In this document: positions 1 to 9,219 of the stretch, one piece after another
How the letters are laid out: each line of letters starts with the position of its first letter
Position numbering within the stretch: the first letter of the stretch is position 1
Source: Clostridia bacterium
Lineage (GTDB): Bacteria > Bacillota > Clostridia > Oscillospirales > Acutalibacteraceae
Reading direction: 5' to 3'
Assembly: GCA_017549105.1 (NCBI GenBank)
Contig: JAFYVN010000003.1
Location: 1-42,652 of the forward strand
DNA: 42,652 nt
Program-made: the position numbers and the translations under genes
Notes under the pieces: model-generated
Told to the model about the DNA's origin: nothing
Seen by the model: only the letters and a program-made list of their open reading frames with translations
Database searches by the model: none

Positions 1-2301
1 ACCTTTGCGGGCACCGTGAGTTGAAATAAAGTATTCAAGAACGGTAAGACCTTCACGGAAGTTAGCCTTAATCGGGATTTCAATTGTACGTCCCATAGTA
101 TCCGCCATAAGACCACGCATACCTGCGAGCTGACGAATCTGGTTGATACTACCACGGGCACCGGAGTTAGCCATCATAAAGATAGGATTAAGCTCATCAA
201 GGTTATCCATAAGAGCCTGAGTAATCTTATTTGATGTCTCTGTCCAGATATTAATAACTCTCTTGTAACGTTCTTCATCACTCAACAAACCGTGATTGAA
301 CTTTTTAACAACATTGTCGATTTCCTTTTCAGCTTCTGAAAGGAATTCCTGCTTACTTCCCGGAATTTCCATATCGGAAACGCTTACAGTAATAGCACCC
401 CTTGTTGAATACTTAAAGCCCATAGCCTTAACGTTATCAAGGAGAGTAGCAGTTTCTGTAATTCCGTGAACTTTAATTGTTGCATCAATAATCTTACCGA
501 GCATCTTCTTGTCAACGGGGAACATTACCTCGTAATCAAGAGCTGTATCGGGATTTTTTCTGTCAACAAAACCTAAATCCTGCGGAATTTTCTCATTGAA
601 TATAATTCTTCCGACTGTAGCATCAACAAGCTTTTTAACGGTAACACCGTCAACCTCGGCAGATTTTCTTACCTTAATCGGAGCATGAAGACCAACAGCC
701 TTGTTTTCGTATGCAAGAATTGCTTCAGCTTCGGAAGCAAATACCTTTCCTGCACCGAATTCATCATCTATAACAATTGTAAGATAGTAGCTTCCGAGAA
801 CCATATCCTGTGTAGGAACAGTAACAGGCTTTCCGTCCTGAGGCTTTAAGAGGTTGTTCGCAGAAAGCATTAATATTCTTGCTTCTGCCTGTGCTTCTGC
901 TGAAAGCGGAAGATGAACAGCCATCTGGTCACCGTCGAAGTCGGCGTTAAACGCAGTACAAACAAGCGGATGGAGCTTTAATGCTTTACCGTCAACGAGT
1001 ACAGGTTCAAATGCCTGAATACCGAGTCTGTGGAGAGTAGGAGCACGGTTTAAAAGTACCGGATGCTCGGAGATAACCTCTTCAAGCACAGCCCAAACCT
1101 CAGGTCTTACTCTTTCTACCATTCTTTTAGCTGATTTTATATTGTGTGCGAGACCGTCGTTTACAAGTCTCTTCATAACGAAAGGCTTGAAAAGCTCAAG
1201 AGCCATTTTCTTCGGCAAACCGCACTGATAAATCTTAAGCTCAGGACCAACAACGATAACCGAACGACCGGAATAGTCAACACGCTTACCGAGAAGGTTC
1301 TGTCTGAAACGTCCCTGCTTACCTTTAAGCATATCGGAAAGAGATTTAAGAGCTCTGTTGTTGGGACCTGTTACAGGTCTGCCTCTTCTGCCGTTGTCGA
1401 TAAGAGCGTCAACAGCTTCCTGGAGCATTCTCTTTTCGTTTCTGATAATGATTTCGGGGGAGCCGAGCTCCATAAGCTTTGCAAGACGGTTGTTTCTGTT
1501 GATAACACGTCTGTAAAGATCGTTGAGGTCTGATGTTGCAAATCTGCCGCCTTCCAGCTGAACCATAGGTCTGATTTCGGGAGGAATAACGGGAACAACG
1601 TCAAGAATCATCCACTCAGGTCTGTTGCCCGACTGTCTGAAAGCTTCAACAACCTCAAGGCGCTTGAGAGCCTTGGCTTTTTTCTGACCCGATGCGGAAT
1701 CCATTTCTTCCTTAAGCTCTACCGAGAGTGCGTCAAGGTCGATTTCCGCAAGAAGCTCTTTGATAGCCTCTGCACCCATACCTGCTCTGAAATCGTCCTC
1801 ATAACGGAGTCTGTACTCTTCGTAATCTTTCTCGTCAAGAGTCTGATATTTTTCGAGCGGTGTGTCACCGGGATCGATAACGATGTGCTTTGCAAAATAG
1901 AGAACCTTTTCGAGGTCTCTGGGCGAGATATCAAGGATAAGTCCCATTCTTGAGGGAATACCCTTGAAATACCAGATGTGCGAAACGGGAGTTGCGAGCT
2001 CAATATGGCCCATTCTTTCACGACGGACCTTTGCTCTTGTGATTTCAACGCCGCAGCGTTCGCAGACCTTGCCCTTATAGCGGATTCTTTTATATTTACC
2101 GCAGTGGCACTCCCAGTCCTTCTGTGGTCCGAAAATCTTTTCGCAGAAAAGACCGTCCTTTTCGGGCTTGAGAGTTCTGTAGTTTATAGTTTCGGGCTTT
2201 TTGACCTCACCGTAAGACCATTCTCTGATCTGGTCGGGAGATGCAAGACCGATTTTTATGGATTCAAAAGTAAGATTGCTGTTGGATTCAATATTTTCCA
2301 T
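1..2301 (-). CDS. rpoC: DNA-directed RNA polymerase beta' subunit, N-terminal part (3' end beyond window)
   Basis: This is the N-terminal 767 codons of the RNA polymerase beta' subunit. The reading frame is open to the left window edge. The N-terminus contains the zinc-binding cysteines (CHCGKY ... CERCGVE). The catalytic [11 protein letters not shown] loop that holds the active-site Mg2+ is encoded near 919-952. The ATG at 2301 is preceded by GGAAGGGG at about 9-10 nt. It lies only 42 bases downstream of rpoB, so the two genes are co-transcribed from the promoter at 6328-6356. Nothing looks odd in the visible part. Identification is certain from conserved blocks along the whole frame. Confidence 0.98.
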   Translation of the reverse strand, partial: MENIESNSNLTFESIKIGLASPDQIREWSYGEVKKPETINYRTLKPEKDGLFCEKIFGPQKDWECHCGKYKRIRYKGKVCERCGVEITRAKVRRERMGHIELATPVSHIWYFKGIPSRMGLILDISPRDLEKVLYFAKHIVIDPGDTPLEKYQTLDEKDYEEYRLRYEDDFRAGMGAEAIKELLAEIDLDALSVELKEEMDSASGQKKAKALKRLEVVEAFRQSGNRPEWMILDVVPVIPPEIRPMVQLEGGRFATSDLNDLYRRVINRNNRLAKLMELGSPEIIIRNEKRMLQEAVDALIDNGRRGRPVTGPNNRALKSLSDMLKGKQGRFRQNLLGKRVDYSGRSVIVVGPELKIYQCGLPKKMALELFKPFVMKRLVNDGLAHNIKSAKRMVERVRPEVWAVLEEVISEHPVLLNRAPTLHRLGIQAFEPVLVDGKALKLHPLVCTAFNADFDGDQMAVHLPLSAEAQAEARILMLSANNLLKPQDGKPVTVPTQDMVLGSYYLTIVIDDEFGAGKVFASEAEAILAYENKAVGLHAPIKVRKSAEVDGVTVKKLVDATVGRIIFNEKIPQDLGFVDRKNPDTALDYEVMFPVDKKMLGKIIDATIKVHGITETATLLDNVKAMGFKYSTRGAITVSVSDMEIPGSKQEFLSEAEKEIDNVVKKFNHGLLSDEERYKRVINIWTETSNKITQALMDNLDELNPIFMMANSGARGSINQIRQLAGMRGLMADTMGRTIEIPIKANFREGLTVLEYFISTHGARKG

Positions 2302-2343
2302 TAAGCGATGCCCCTTCCGTTATTAACATTATGGAATCGGCGA

Positions 2344-5300
2344 TTATTCATAATCGTCCTCCGAGGTTTCAAAGTCAAAACCGAAATCTTCAACGTCCAT
2401 TTCTTCCGGCATACCGAAATCGTCATCATCTTCGAAGCCTCTGATGAAGATGTCGTTATCTTCACTCTCTTCGTCAATCATGAACTCGTCGCTGCCTTCA
2501 GCGTCGTTGACCTGCTGGAATGCCTTATCATCGGAAACAAATCCGACATCGTCATTATCAAATGACTGGCGCAGATCGATTTCTTCGTCGTTTTCGTCGA
2601 GAACCTTAATGTCAAGAGCAAGAGCCTGGAGTTCCTTGACAAGAACCTTGAATGATTCGGGAACACCGGGAGTGGGAACGTTGTTGCCCTTAACGATAGC
2701 TTCGTATGTCTTGACTCTTCCCACAACGTCGTCTGACTTAACGGTGAGAATTTCCTGGAGTGTATAGGCTGCGCCGTAAGCTTCGAGCGCCCAAACTTCC
2801 ATTTCACCGAAACGCTGACCGCCGAACTGAGCTTTACCGCCCAGAGGCTGCTGAGTAACGAGTGAGTAGGGACCTGTTGAACGGGCATGAATCTTATCGT
2901 CAACCAGATGGTGAAGCTTGAGGTAATACATAACACCGACTGTTACGGGGTTATCAAACTTTCTGCCAGTACGTCCGTCGGTGAGAATTGACTTACAGTC
3001 GAGGCGGAGCTGAGGAACGGTTGAGGGATCAAATTCAATACCCTTTGCAGCTGCTTCCTTCTCTGCCTTTTCCATTGCAACACGGTTTGCTTCCTTGAAT
3101 GCTTCGGTGATATCATCTTCGTGTGCACCGTCAAATACGGGTGTCATAACGTTGATGCCGAGATTTCTTGCAGCAAAGCCGAGGTGAACCTCGAGAACCT
3201 GACCGATGTTCATTCGGGAGGGAACGCCGAGGGGGTTAAGAACGATATCAAGAGGAGTACCATCGGGAAGGAAGGGCATATCTTCCTGGGGAAGAATTCT
3301 TGAAACAACACCCTTGTTACCGTGACGGCCGGCCATCTTATCGCCGACAGAAAGCTTACGCTTCTGAGCGATGTAGCAGCGTACTACCTTGTTAACGCCG
3401 GGTGAAAGTTCATCACTGTTTTCTCTTGTGAAAACTTCAACGTTAACAACGATACCGTATTCACCGTGGGGAACTTTGAGAGAGGTATCTCTGACTTCCT
3501 TTGCCTTTTCACCGAAGATTGCACGGAGAAGTCTTTCTTCAGCTGTAAGCTCGGTTTCGCCCTTGGGAGTAACCTTACCTACAAGGATATCGCCCGAGTG
3601 AACCTCTGCACCGATTCTGATAATTCCTCGCTCGTCAAGGTTGCCGAGTGCATCCTCGCCGACGTTGGGAATATCTCTTGTGATTTCTTCGGGACCAAGC
3701 TTGGTATCTCTTGCTTCGGTCTCGTATTCTTCAATGTGAACTGATGTGTAAACATCGTCACGGACAAGTTTTTCGTTGATAAGAACGGCGTCTTCGTAGT
3801 TGTAGCCTTCCCATGTCATGAAGCCTACGAGAGCGTTCTTGCCAAGGCTGATTTCGCCGTGGTCGGTTGCGGGACCGTCAGCAATAACTTCGCCTTTTTC
3901 AACTCTCTGGCCTGCAGAAACGATGGGACGCTGGTTGGTACAAGTGCCCTGGTTTGAACGCATAAACTTGATGAGTTCATAATAGTCGCTTGTGCCGTCG
4001 TCGTTCTTGATGATGATGTTGTCTGCGCTGACTTTTGCAACGGTACCTGCCTGCTTTGCAAGGACTGTTACGCCCGAGTCAACCGCTGCCTTATATTCCA
4101 TACCTGTACCAACGATGGGGGCGCAGGTCTTGAGCAGAGGAACAGCCTGACGCTGCATGTTCGAACCCATAAGAGCACGGTTTGCGTCGTCGTTTTCAAG
4201 GAAAGGAATCATTGCGGTAGCAACCGAAACAACCATCTTGGGTGAGATATCCATATAATCAACTCGTGTGCGGTCGATTTCAATGAATTCGTCTCTGTGT
4301 CTTGCAGTGATCTTCTGTCTAACGAAGCAGTTGTTCTCGTCAAGAGCTTCGTTAGCCTGAGCAACGATGAAATCGTCCTCAGTGTCTGCTGTCATATATT
4401 CAACTTCATCGAGGACTCTGCCTGTTTCCTTATCAATCTTTCTGTAAGGAGTTTCGATAAAGCCGTATTCATTAATCTTTGCGAAAGTTGCAAGGTAGGA
4501 GATAAGACCGATGTTGGGACCTTCGGGAGTTTCGATGGGACACATTCTGCCGTAGTGAGAATAGTGAACGTCTCGAACTTCGAAACCAGCTCTGTCTCGT
4601 GAAAGACCGCCGGGACCGAGGGCTGAAAGACGGCGCTTATGAGTAAGCTCTGCAAGGGGGTTGGTCTGGTCCATGAACTGTGAAAGGGGTGATGAACCGA
4701 AGAACTCTTTGATAGCAACCATAACGGGGCGGATATTGATAAGAGTCTGAGGAGTAATCTTATCTTCGTCCTCCTGAGCCTGGATAGCCATTCTCTCGCG
4801 AACTACTCTTTCCATTCTTGCAAGACCGATTCTGAACTGATTCTGAAGAAGTTCGCCGACGGAGCGGATTCTTCTGTTGCCCAGATGGTCGATATCGTCA
4901 ACGTTACCTACATGCTTGGTGAGGCAGTTGACATAGTTGACGGATGCGAAGATATCGTCAACGATAATGTGCTTGGGAATAAGGTCGTCGCAACGCTCTG
5001 CCATCTCTGCAAGAAGAGCAGCCTTGTCGTCGCCGCACTTCTCGATAACTTCGTGAAGAACCGAGTAGCGAACCTTTTCGTTGATGCCGATTGCTTCAAG
5101 CTCTTCCTTCGAGATTTCAACAGGAAGAATTGCATCGGCATAAACCATGCCGTTTGAGATAACGAACAGCTCACTGCCGTCCTCGCAGGCAACAACAACC
5201 TTCATAACGCCTGCATTCTCTATTTCGAGAGCCTTCTGCTTTGTAAGAACCTCACCGGGTTCTGCAAGGAACTCACCTGTGTATTCGGAAATAACGGGCT

Positions 5301-6177
5301 GAGCAACAGTGCATCCGGGGAGTCTGTTGAGCATTGAAAGCTTCTTGTTATATTTGTAACGTCCCACTCTGGAAATATCATATCTGTGCGGATCAAAGAA
5401 AAGATTGTCGATATGCTGCTGTGCGGATTCAAGAGTAACGGGTTCACCGGGACGAAGCTTCTTGAACACTTCCATAAGAGCTTCTTCGGTGTTTCTTGTT
5501 TCATCCTTCTCGAGAGTTGCTTCGAGCTTGTTATCCTCGCCGAAGAAAGCACGGATATCCTCGTTGCTGCTCAGACCGAGAGCACGGATGAAAGCTGTGA
5601 TGTAGATTTTTCTGTTTTTGTCGATACGGACATAGAAAATGTCGTTGGCATCGGTTTCGTATTCAAGCCAAGCACCTCTGTTGGGGTTGATTGTGCTTGT
5701 GAAAAGCTCGATACCTGTCTTATCGTGGGTCATGCCGTAGTAAACACCGGGTGAACGAACGAGCTGAGAAACAATAACTCTCTCTGCGCCGTTGATAACA
5801 AAGGTGCCGCTTTCGGTCATGATGGGGAAATCACCCATAAAGACTTCCGACTCTTTGATGATGCCGGTCTCTTTGTTCTGCAAACGAACTGTTACTCTCA
5901 TGGGAGCCGCATATGTTGCGTCGCGCTCCTTGCACTCACGAACTGTGTACTTGGGCTTGTCGTCCATTCTGTAGTCAACAAAGCTGAGTACCCAGTTTCC
6001 GGTATAGTCCGTGATGTCCGCCGTATCACGGAATACCTCTTTAAGGCCGGTTTCGATGAACCATTTGTAGGAAGCCTTCTGGATTTCAATGAGGTTGGGC
6101 ATATCCATAACCTCGTTGATTTTTCCGAAGCTCTGACGCTCACAGCTTCCTCTTCTAACGGTTTTTGTTTTCAGCAT
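2344..6177 (-). CDS. rpoB: DNA-directed RNA polymerase beta subunit
   Basis: Complete 1277-residue beta subunit of RNA polymerase, which forms the catalytic cleft together with beta'. The rifampicin-binding region reads [20 protein letters not shown] followed by [13 protein letters not shown]. It carries the wild-type Asp, His and Ser at the positions usually changed in resistant mutants, so a rifampicin-sensitive enzyme is inferred. The C-terminus ([19 protein letters not shown]) is followed by an acidic tail of roughly 80 residues rich in Asp/Glu with scattered Phe. This tail makes the protein somewhat longer than typical Firmicutes RpoB. The ATG at 6177 is preceded by GGAG. The usual ribosomal protein genes (rplL etc.) are not immediately upstream. 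Confidence 0.98.
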   Translation of the reverse strand: MLKTKTVRRGSCERQSFGKINEVMDMPNLIEIQKASYKWFIETGLKEVFRDTADITDYTGNWVLSFVDYRMDDKPKYTVRECKERDATYAAPMRVTVRLQNKETGIIKESEVFMGDFPIMTESGTFVINGAERVIVSQLVRSPGVYYGMTHDKTGIELFTSTINPNRGAWLEYETDANDIFYVRIDKNRKIYITAFIRALGLSSNEDIRAFFGEDNKLEATLEKDETRNTEEALMEVFKKLRPGEPVTLESAQQHIDNLFFDPHRYDISRVGRYKYNKKLSMLNRLPGCTVAQPVISEYTGEFLAEPGEVLTKQKALEIENAGVMKVVVACEDGSELFVISNGMVYADAILPVEISKEELEAIGINEKVRYSVLHEVIEKCGDDKAALLAEMAERCDDLIPKHIIVDDIFASVNYVNCLTKHVGNVDDIDHLGNRRIRSVGELLQNQFRIGLARMERVVRERMAIQAQEDEDKITPQTLINIRPVMVAIKEFFGSSPLSQFMDQTNPLAELTHKRRLSALGPGGLSRDRAGFEVRDVHYSHYGRMCPIETPEGPNIGLISYLATFAKINEYGFIETPYRKIDKETGRVLDEVEYMTADTEDDFIVAQANEALDENNCFVRQKITARHRDEFIEIDRTRVDYMDISPKMVVSVATAMIPFLENDDANRALMGSNMQRQAVPLLKTCAPIVGTGMEYKAAVDSGVTVLAKQAGTVAKVSADNIIIKNDDGTSDYYELIKFMRSNQGTCTNQRPIVSAGQRVEKGEVIADGPATDHGEISLGKNALVGFMTWEGYNYEDAVLINEKLVRDDVYTSVHIEEYETEARDTKLGPEEITRDIPNVGEDALGNLDERGIIRIGAEVHSGDILVGKVTPKGETELTAEERLLRAIFGEKAKEVRDTSLKVPHGEYGIVVNVEVFTRENSDELSPGVNKVVRCYIAQKRKLSVGDKMAGRHGNKGVVSRILPQEDMPFLPDGTPLDIVLNPLGVPSRMNIGQVLEVHLGFAARNLGINVMTPVFDGAHEDDITEAFKEANRVAMEKAEKEAAAKGIEFDPSTVPQLRLDCKSILTDGRTGRKFDNPVTVGVMYYLKLHHLVDDKIHARSTGPYSLVTQQPLGGKAQFGGQRFGEMEVWALEAYGAAYTLQEILTVKSDDVVGRVKTYEAIVKGNNVPTPGVPESFKVLVKELQALALDIKVLDENDEEIDLRQSFDNDDVGFVSDDKAFQQVNDAEGSDEFMIDEESEDNDIFIRGFEDDDDFGMPEEMDVEDFGFDFETSEDDYE

Positions 6178-6251
6178 TAGGCTAAATCACTCCGTTTCTT
6201 TAAATCTTCCATTTCCATGTGGAATGCCGAAATTCGTTACGGAAATCAGCA

Positions 6252-6294
6252 CCTATAAATACTATATTACGCGTAATATAGGCAAACTTATAGG
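6252..6294 (-). promoter_or_regulatory. Nested palindrome in the rpoBC leader
   Basis: A perfect 20-bp palindrome (CTATATTACG and its complement, 6262-6281) is enclosed by a second inverted repeat, CCTATAA (6252-6258) and TTATAGG (6288-6294). It lies in the untranslated leader between the rpoB promoter and the rpoB start. It could be an RNA hairpin in the leader or a protein-binding site. The sequence does not decide which. Confidence 0.5.
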
Positions 6295-6327
6295 GTATTA
6301 ATTTCCATTTTACAATTGCGAGACGAT

Positions 6328-6356
6328 ATTATATATCTAAAATATTTTTTTGTCAA
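6328..6356 (-). promoter_or_regulatory. Sigma-A-type promoter for rpoBC
   Basis: Read on the minus strand: TTGACA (6351-6356), a 17-nt spacer, and TATAAT (6328-6333), both perfect consensus boxes. It predicts a transcript start near 6321 and a leader of about 145 nt before rpoB. Confidence 0.85.
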
Positions 6357-6627
6357 TTAAATTTTAAAAATATTTTTTATGATTCCAGAAATTTGTGCAT
6401 TCATACGAAATTTTGTCATTTTGTATACAAATCTTTGTTTAGTATTTTTTGAGTTTTGTTGATTTTGTCCATATAGAATGATGATGTTTTCTTGTGTATT
6501 AAATTCAGACGTGAAAACACCCGTGTCTGAAATTCGCAAAAAACGCATCTCACACACAGGTGTTCTGTAATCAAATAATTTCTGAAATGTATAAATTTTT
6601 TATTATAATATTATAATATTATTAATC
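6357..6627. other. AT-rich intergenic stretch between rpoB promoter and tmcAL
   Basis: About 270 bases, very AT-rich, with an imperfect hairpin near 6508-6533 (TCAGAC ... GTCTGA) and runs of TATTATAA near 6600-6625. A 66-codon frame at 6357-6557 has no convincing ribosome binding site and low-complexity composition, so I do not call it a gene. No clear terminator for tmcAL is visible. Confidence 0.5.
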
Positions 6628-7797
6628 CTATTTAATTATTGGAATACTCTTTTTTTCGCCTCCGCAAGGCAAGGTTTTTTCAAAACAAAGCGCAAAAATA
6701 TTTCCCGCTCTGCACTCAAGTGAGAATATTTTTTGAGCATTTTCTCCGAGCGAAGCAACATCCGAAGCCTTTGTGATAATCGGCAGACGGGCTGCTTCTC
6801 CTGCATTCCTGATAAGCTCCGCTCCCTTTTCGTTGAACCCGATTACCCTTATATACGGCACGGGAATTGCCAGATCCTCCGCTGTAAATCCGAGAAAATA
6901 ACTGAGTATAATTCTTCTGATTCTTGCGTGAGAATAGCGTTTTGTCTTTGAAAAAGAATAAAGTTCTTTGAGATTTGTTGCTGTTTCAGCGGCTGAAATA
7001 ATTCTGTTTTCAATGCCTTCGCTGACATCCGGAGCCTTTGAAAGTGACTCCGAATCCGCCGTGCGCAGCTTATAAAGTAACGCTTTTTCTATATTTTCTA
7101 TATTTGCTATCGCAGCGTTTTTATAGATATCAACCGTGTTTTCAGGCACAAAACGCTCCCATCCGCCAGCCAAAAACAGCTCTCTTATATTGGACGCTGA
7201 AGCGATATTTCCGCCTGTTTCCTTTGAATCGTGGTCCGATCCGATTCTCGGAAATGTAACGGGAACAATTCTGCTGCCAAGCTTTTTAAGAGCCGAAATA
7301 TATTCAACTCCGAGAATATTGTTGGGTGATTTTATGATGTCGGCGCTATCGGAATCAATGCATCTGAGCGCATTTTCTCTTGCAGAAGCAAAGGATATAC
7401 CTTTTTTCAGTTCGGCATCAAGTAACGGCTTAAGGCTTTCAGATTCAAGCGCACAAACGGCTGAAATGAGTTTTTCTGTATCACCGCATTCGCTTCCGAA
7501 CACAAGCTCATCAACAATCCCCATACCGTCAAGTATTTCAACAGCGGCACGTGAAAAGCTTTGGGCAGCCGAAGCGGCATAAACCGAAGGAAGCTGAAGA
7601 ACAAGGTCAACCCCGTTCATCAGCGCCGCCTGAGTTCTCACAGAACGGTCAAACAGCGCAGGTTCGCCTCTCTGAACAAAATTCCCGCTCATAACCGCAA
7701 CAACGTGAGTCGCACCGTTTTTTCTTGCCGTTTCAACAAGGTGTGCATGCCCGTTATGAAAAGGATTATATTCGGCTATGATTCCCGCAACCTTCAT
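6628..7797 (-). CDS. tmcAL: tRNA(Met) cytidine acetate ligase (TmcAL, YlbM family)
   Basis: A 389-residue member of the TmcAL/YlbM family. The family acetylates cytidine 34 of elongator tRNA(Met) using acetate and ATP via an acetyl-adenylate. The N-terminus (MKVAGIIAEYNPFHNGHAHL) contains the nucleotidyltransferase HNGH signature. The sequence keeps the conserved KSPNNILGVEYISAL and the later SHARIRRIIL motif. I place the start at the ATG at 7797, preceded by AAAGGA, rather than at a longer frame beginning 39 nt upstream without a ribosome binding site. It is divergent from the acetate kinase gene, so an acetate-using enzyme sits next to an acetate-producing one. Confidence 0.93.
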   Translation of the reverse strand: MKVAGIIAEYNPFHNGHAHLVETARKNGATHVVAVMSGNFVQRGEPALFDRSVRTQAALMNGVDLVLQLPSVYAASAAQSFSRAAVEILDGMGIVDELVFGSECGDTEKLISAVCALESESLKPLLDAELKKGISFASARENALRCIDSDSADIIKSPNNILGVEYISALKKLGSRIVPVTFPRIGSDHDSKETGGNIASASNIRELFLAGGWERFVPENTVDIYKNAAIANIENIEKALLYKLRTADSESLSKAPDVSEGIENRIISAAETATNLKELYSFSKTKRYSHARIRRIILSYFLGFTAEDLAIPVPYIRVIGFNEKGAELIRNAGEAARLPIITKASDVASLGENAQKIFSLECRAGNIFALCFEKTLPCGGEKKSIPIIK

Positions 7798-7836
7798 ATC
7801 TGCTGTCCTTTCAAAGAAATTAATATAATAAAGCAC

Positions 7837-7865
7837 TTGAAAAATTTATCTGATAAGTATATAAT
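7837..7865 (+). promoter_or_regulatory. Promoter for ackA
   Basis: TTGAAA (7837-7842), 17-nt spacer, TATAAT (7860-7865). It lies 52 bases upstream of the ackA start, with the -35 box just inside the 5' flank of tmcAL. Confidence 0.75.
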
Positions 7866-7917
7866 ATACATTTGTAAGACTAAAATCAAGTGAATAATCA
7901 CTATTAGGAGTGTTAAA

Positions 7918-9123
7918 ATGAAAGTTCTTGTTATTAACTGCGGCAGTTCATCACTCAAGTATCAGCTTTTTGATATGGAAACCGAAGCTGTTCTTGCAAA
8001 AGGTAACTGCGAAAAAATCGGCGACGAAACCAGCTTTATCGGCGGTTCCGCAAACGGTGAAAAGTTTGAAACAAAAGTATTTATGTCAAACCACACAGAA
8101 GCTTTCCTTCAGGTTAAGAAGGCTCTTACCGAAGGCGCATCAAAGGTTATTGACGATATGAGCGAAATCTCGGCTGTCGGCCACAGAGTCGTTCAGGGCG
8201 GCGCACTCTTCAACGAGAGCGTTCTTGTTACAGACGAAGTTGTTAAGGGCATCGAAAGCCTTTGCGACCTCGCTCCTCTCCACAACCCCGCTCACATCCA
8301 GGGTATCAGAGCCTGCATCGACGTTTTCGGCGCAGAGCTTCCCCAGGTTGTTGTTTTCGACAACGCATTCCACTCAACAATGCCCCCTGAAGCATATATT
8401 TTCCCCATCCCCTACGAATACTATGAGAAGTACGCTGTTCGCCGTTACGGTTTCCACGGCACATCTCATCGCTTCGTAAGCGCAAGATGCGCAGAGGTTA
8501 TGGGTAAAAACATCGAAGACCTCAAGATTGTTACCTGCCATCTCGGCAACGGTTCATCAATCACAGCTGTAAAGGGCGGCAAGTGCGTTGATACCAGTAT
8601 GGGTCTCACTCCCCTTGACGGTTTCATCATGGGCACACGCTGTGGTGCTGTTGACCCCTCAGTTATCACCTACCTTCAGCAGAAGGAAGGCTGGACTCCC
8701 GCTGAAACCGACACAATCCTCAACAAGAAGTCAGGTGTTCTCGGTATTTCAGGCGTAGGCAGTGACGACAGAGACGTTTCTGCTGCAGAAGCAAACGGAA
8801 ACGAAAGAGCTCACCTTGCAAGAAGCATTCAGAAGTATCAGGTACGCAAGCTCATCGGCAGCTATGTTGCAGCTATGGACGGTGTTGATGCTATCGTATT
8901 TACCGGCGGTATCGGTGAAAACACATTCGACCTGCGTGCAGACGTTTGTAACAACCTCAGTTACCTCGGCATTGAGCTTGACGCTGAAGCAAACGAAATT
9001 ATGAGAAGAGGAAAGGAAGGCGAAATCTCAACCGCAAACTCAAAGGTTAAGGTTTATGTTCTTCCCACCAACGAAGAGCTTGTTATCGCAAGAGATACAA
9101 AGGCTATCGTTGAAGCTATGTAA
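7918..9123 (+). CDS. ackA: Acetate kinase
   Basis: A 401-residue acetate kinase. It converts acetyl phosphate and ADP to acetate and ATP, the substrate-level phosphorylation step of acetate-producing fermentation. The N-terminus MKVLVINCGSSSLKYQLFDM holds the phosphate-binding NCGSSS motif. VRRYGFHGTSHRFVS contains the second ackA signature, and VFTGGIGENT is the C-terminal nucleotide-binding block. Length is typical (about 400). The ATG follows AGGAGTG at good spacing. No phosphotransacetylase (pta) gene is adjacent, unlike in many Firmicutes. It is transcribed alone, between its own promoter and a strong terminator. Confidence 0.98.
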   Translation: MKVLVINCGSSSLKYQLFDMETEAVLAKGNCEKIGDETSFIGGSANGEKFETKVFMSNHTEAFLQVKKALTEGASKVIDDMSEISAVGHRVVQGGALFNESVLVTDEVVKGIESLCDLAPLHNPAHIQGIRACIDVFGAELPQVVVFDNAFHSTMPPEAYIFPIPYEYYEKYAVRRYGFHGTSHRFVSARCAEVMGKNIEDLKIVTCHLGNGSSITAVKGGKCVDTSMGLTPLDGFIMGTRCGAVDPSVITYLQQKEGWTPAETDTILNKKSGVLGISGVGSDDRDVSAAEANGNERAHLARSIQKYQVRKLIGSYVAAMDGVDAIVFTGGIGENTFDLRADVCNNLSYLGIELDAEANEIMRRGKEGEISTANSKVKVYVLPTNEELVIARDTKAIVEAM

Positions 9124-9133
9124 TTAAAACATC

Positions 9134-9169
9134 AACAGGACTGTTTCGTATGAAGCAGTCCTGTTTTTC
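9134..9169 (+). terminator. Intrinsic terminator of ackA
   Basis: Inverted repeat AACAGGACTG / CAGTCCTGTT with a 12-nt loop, followed by a T run. It begins 10 bases after the ackA stop codon. Confidence 0.85.
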
Positions 9170-9181
9170 TATCTAAAAACG

Positions 9182-9213
9182 CAAAAATCAGCCGCCAGAA
9201 CTGACGGCTGATT
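9182..9213 (-). terminator. Intrinsic terminator of the bifurcating transhydrogenase operon
   Basis: Inverted repeat AATCAGCCG / CGGCTGATT (9186-9194 and 9205-9213). The T run follows on the minus strand, just downstream of the 9220 stop codon. Confidence 0.8.
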
Positions 9214-9219
9214 AATTTT

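Noticed and set aside
6357-6557. 66-codon minus-strand frame upstream of rpoB
   Set aside because: AT-rich, biased composition, no ribosome binding site, and it begins inside the space between promoter and tmcAL.
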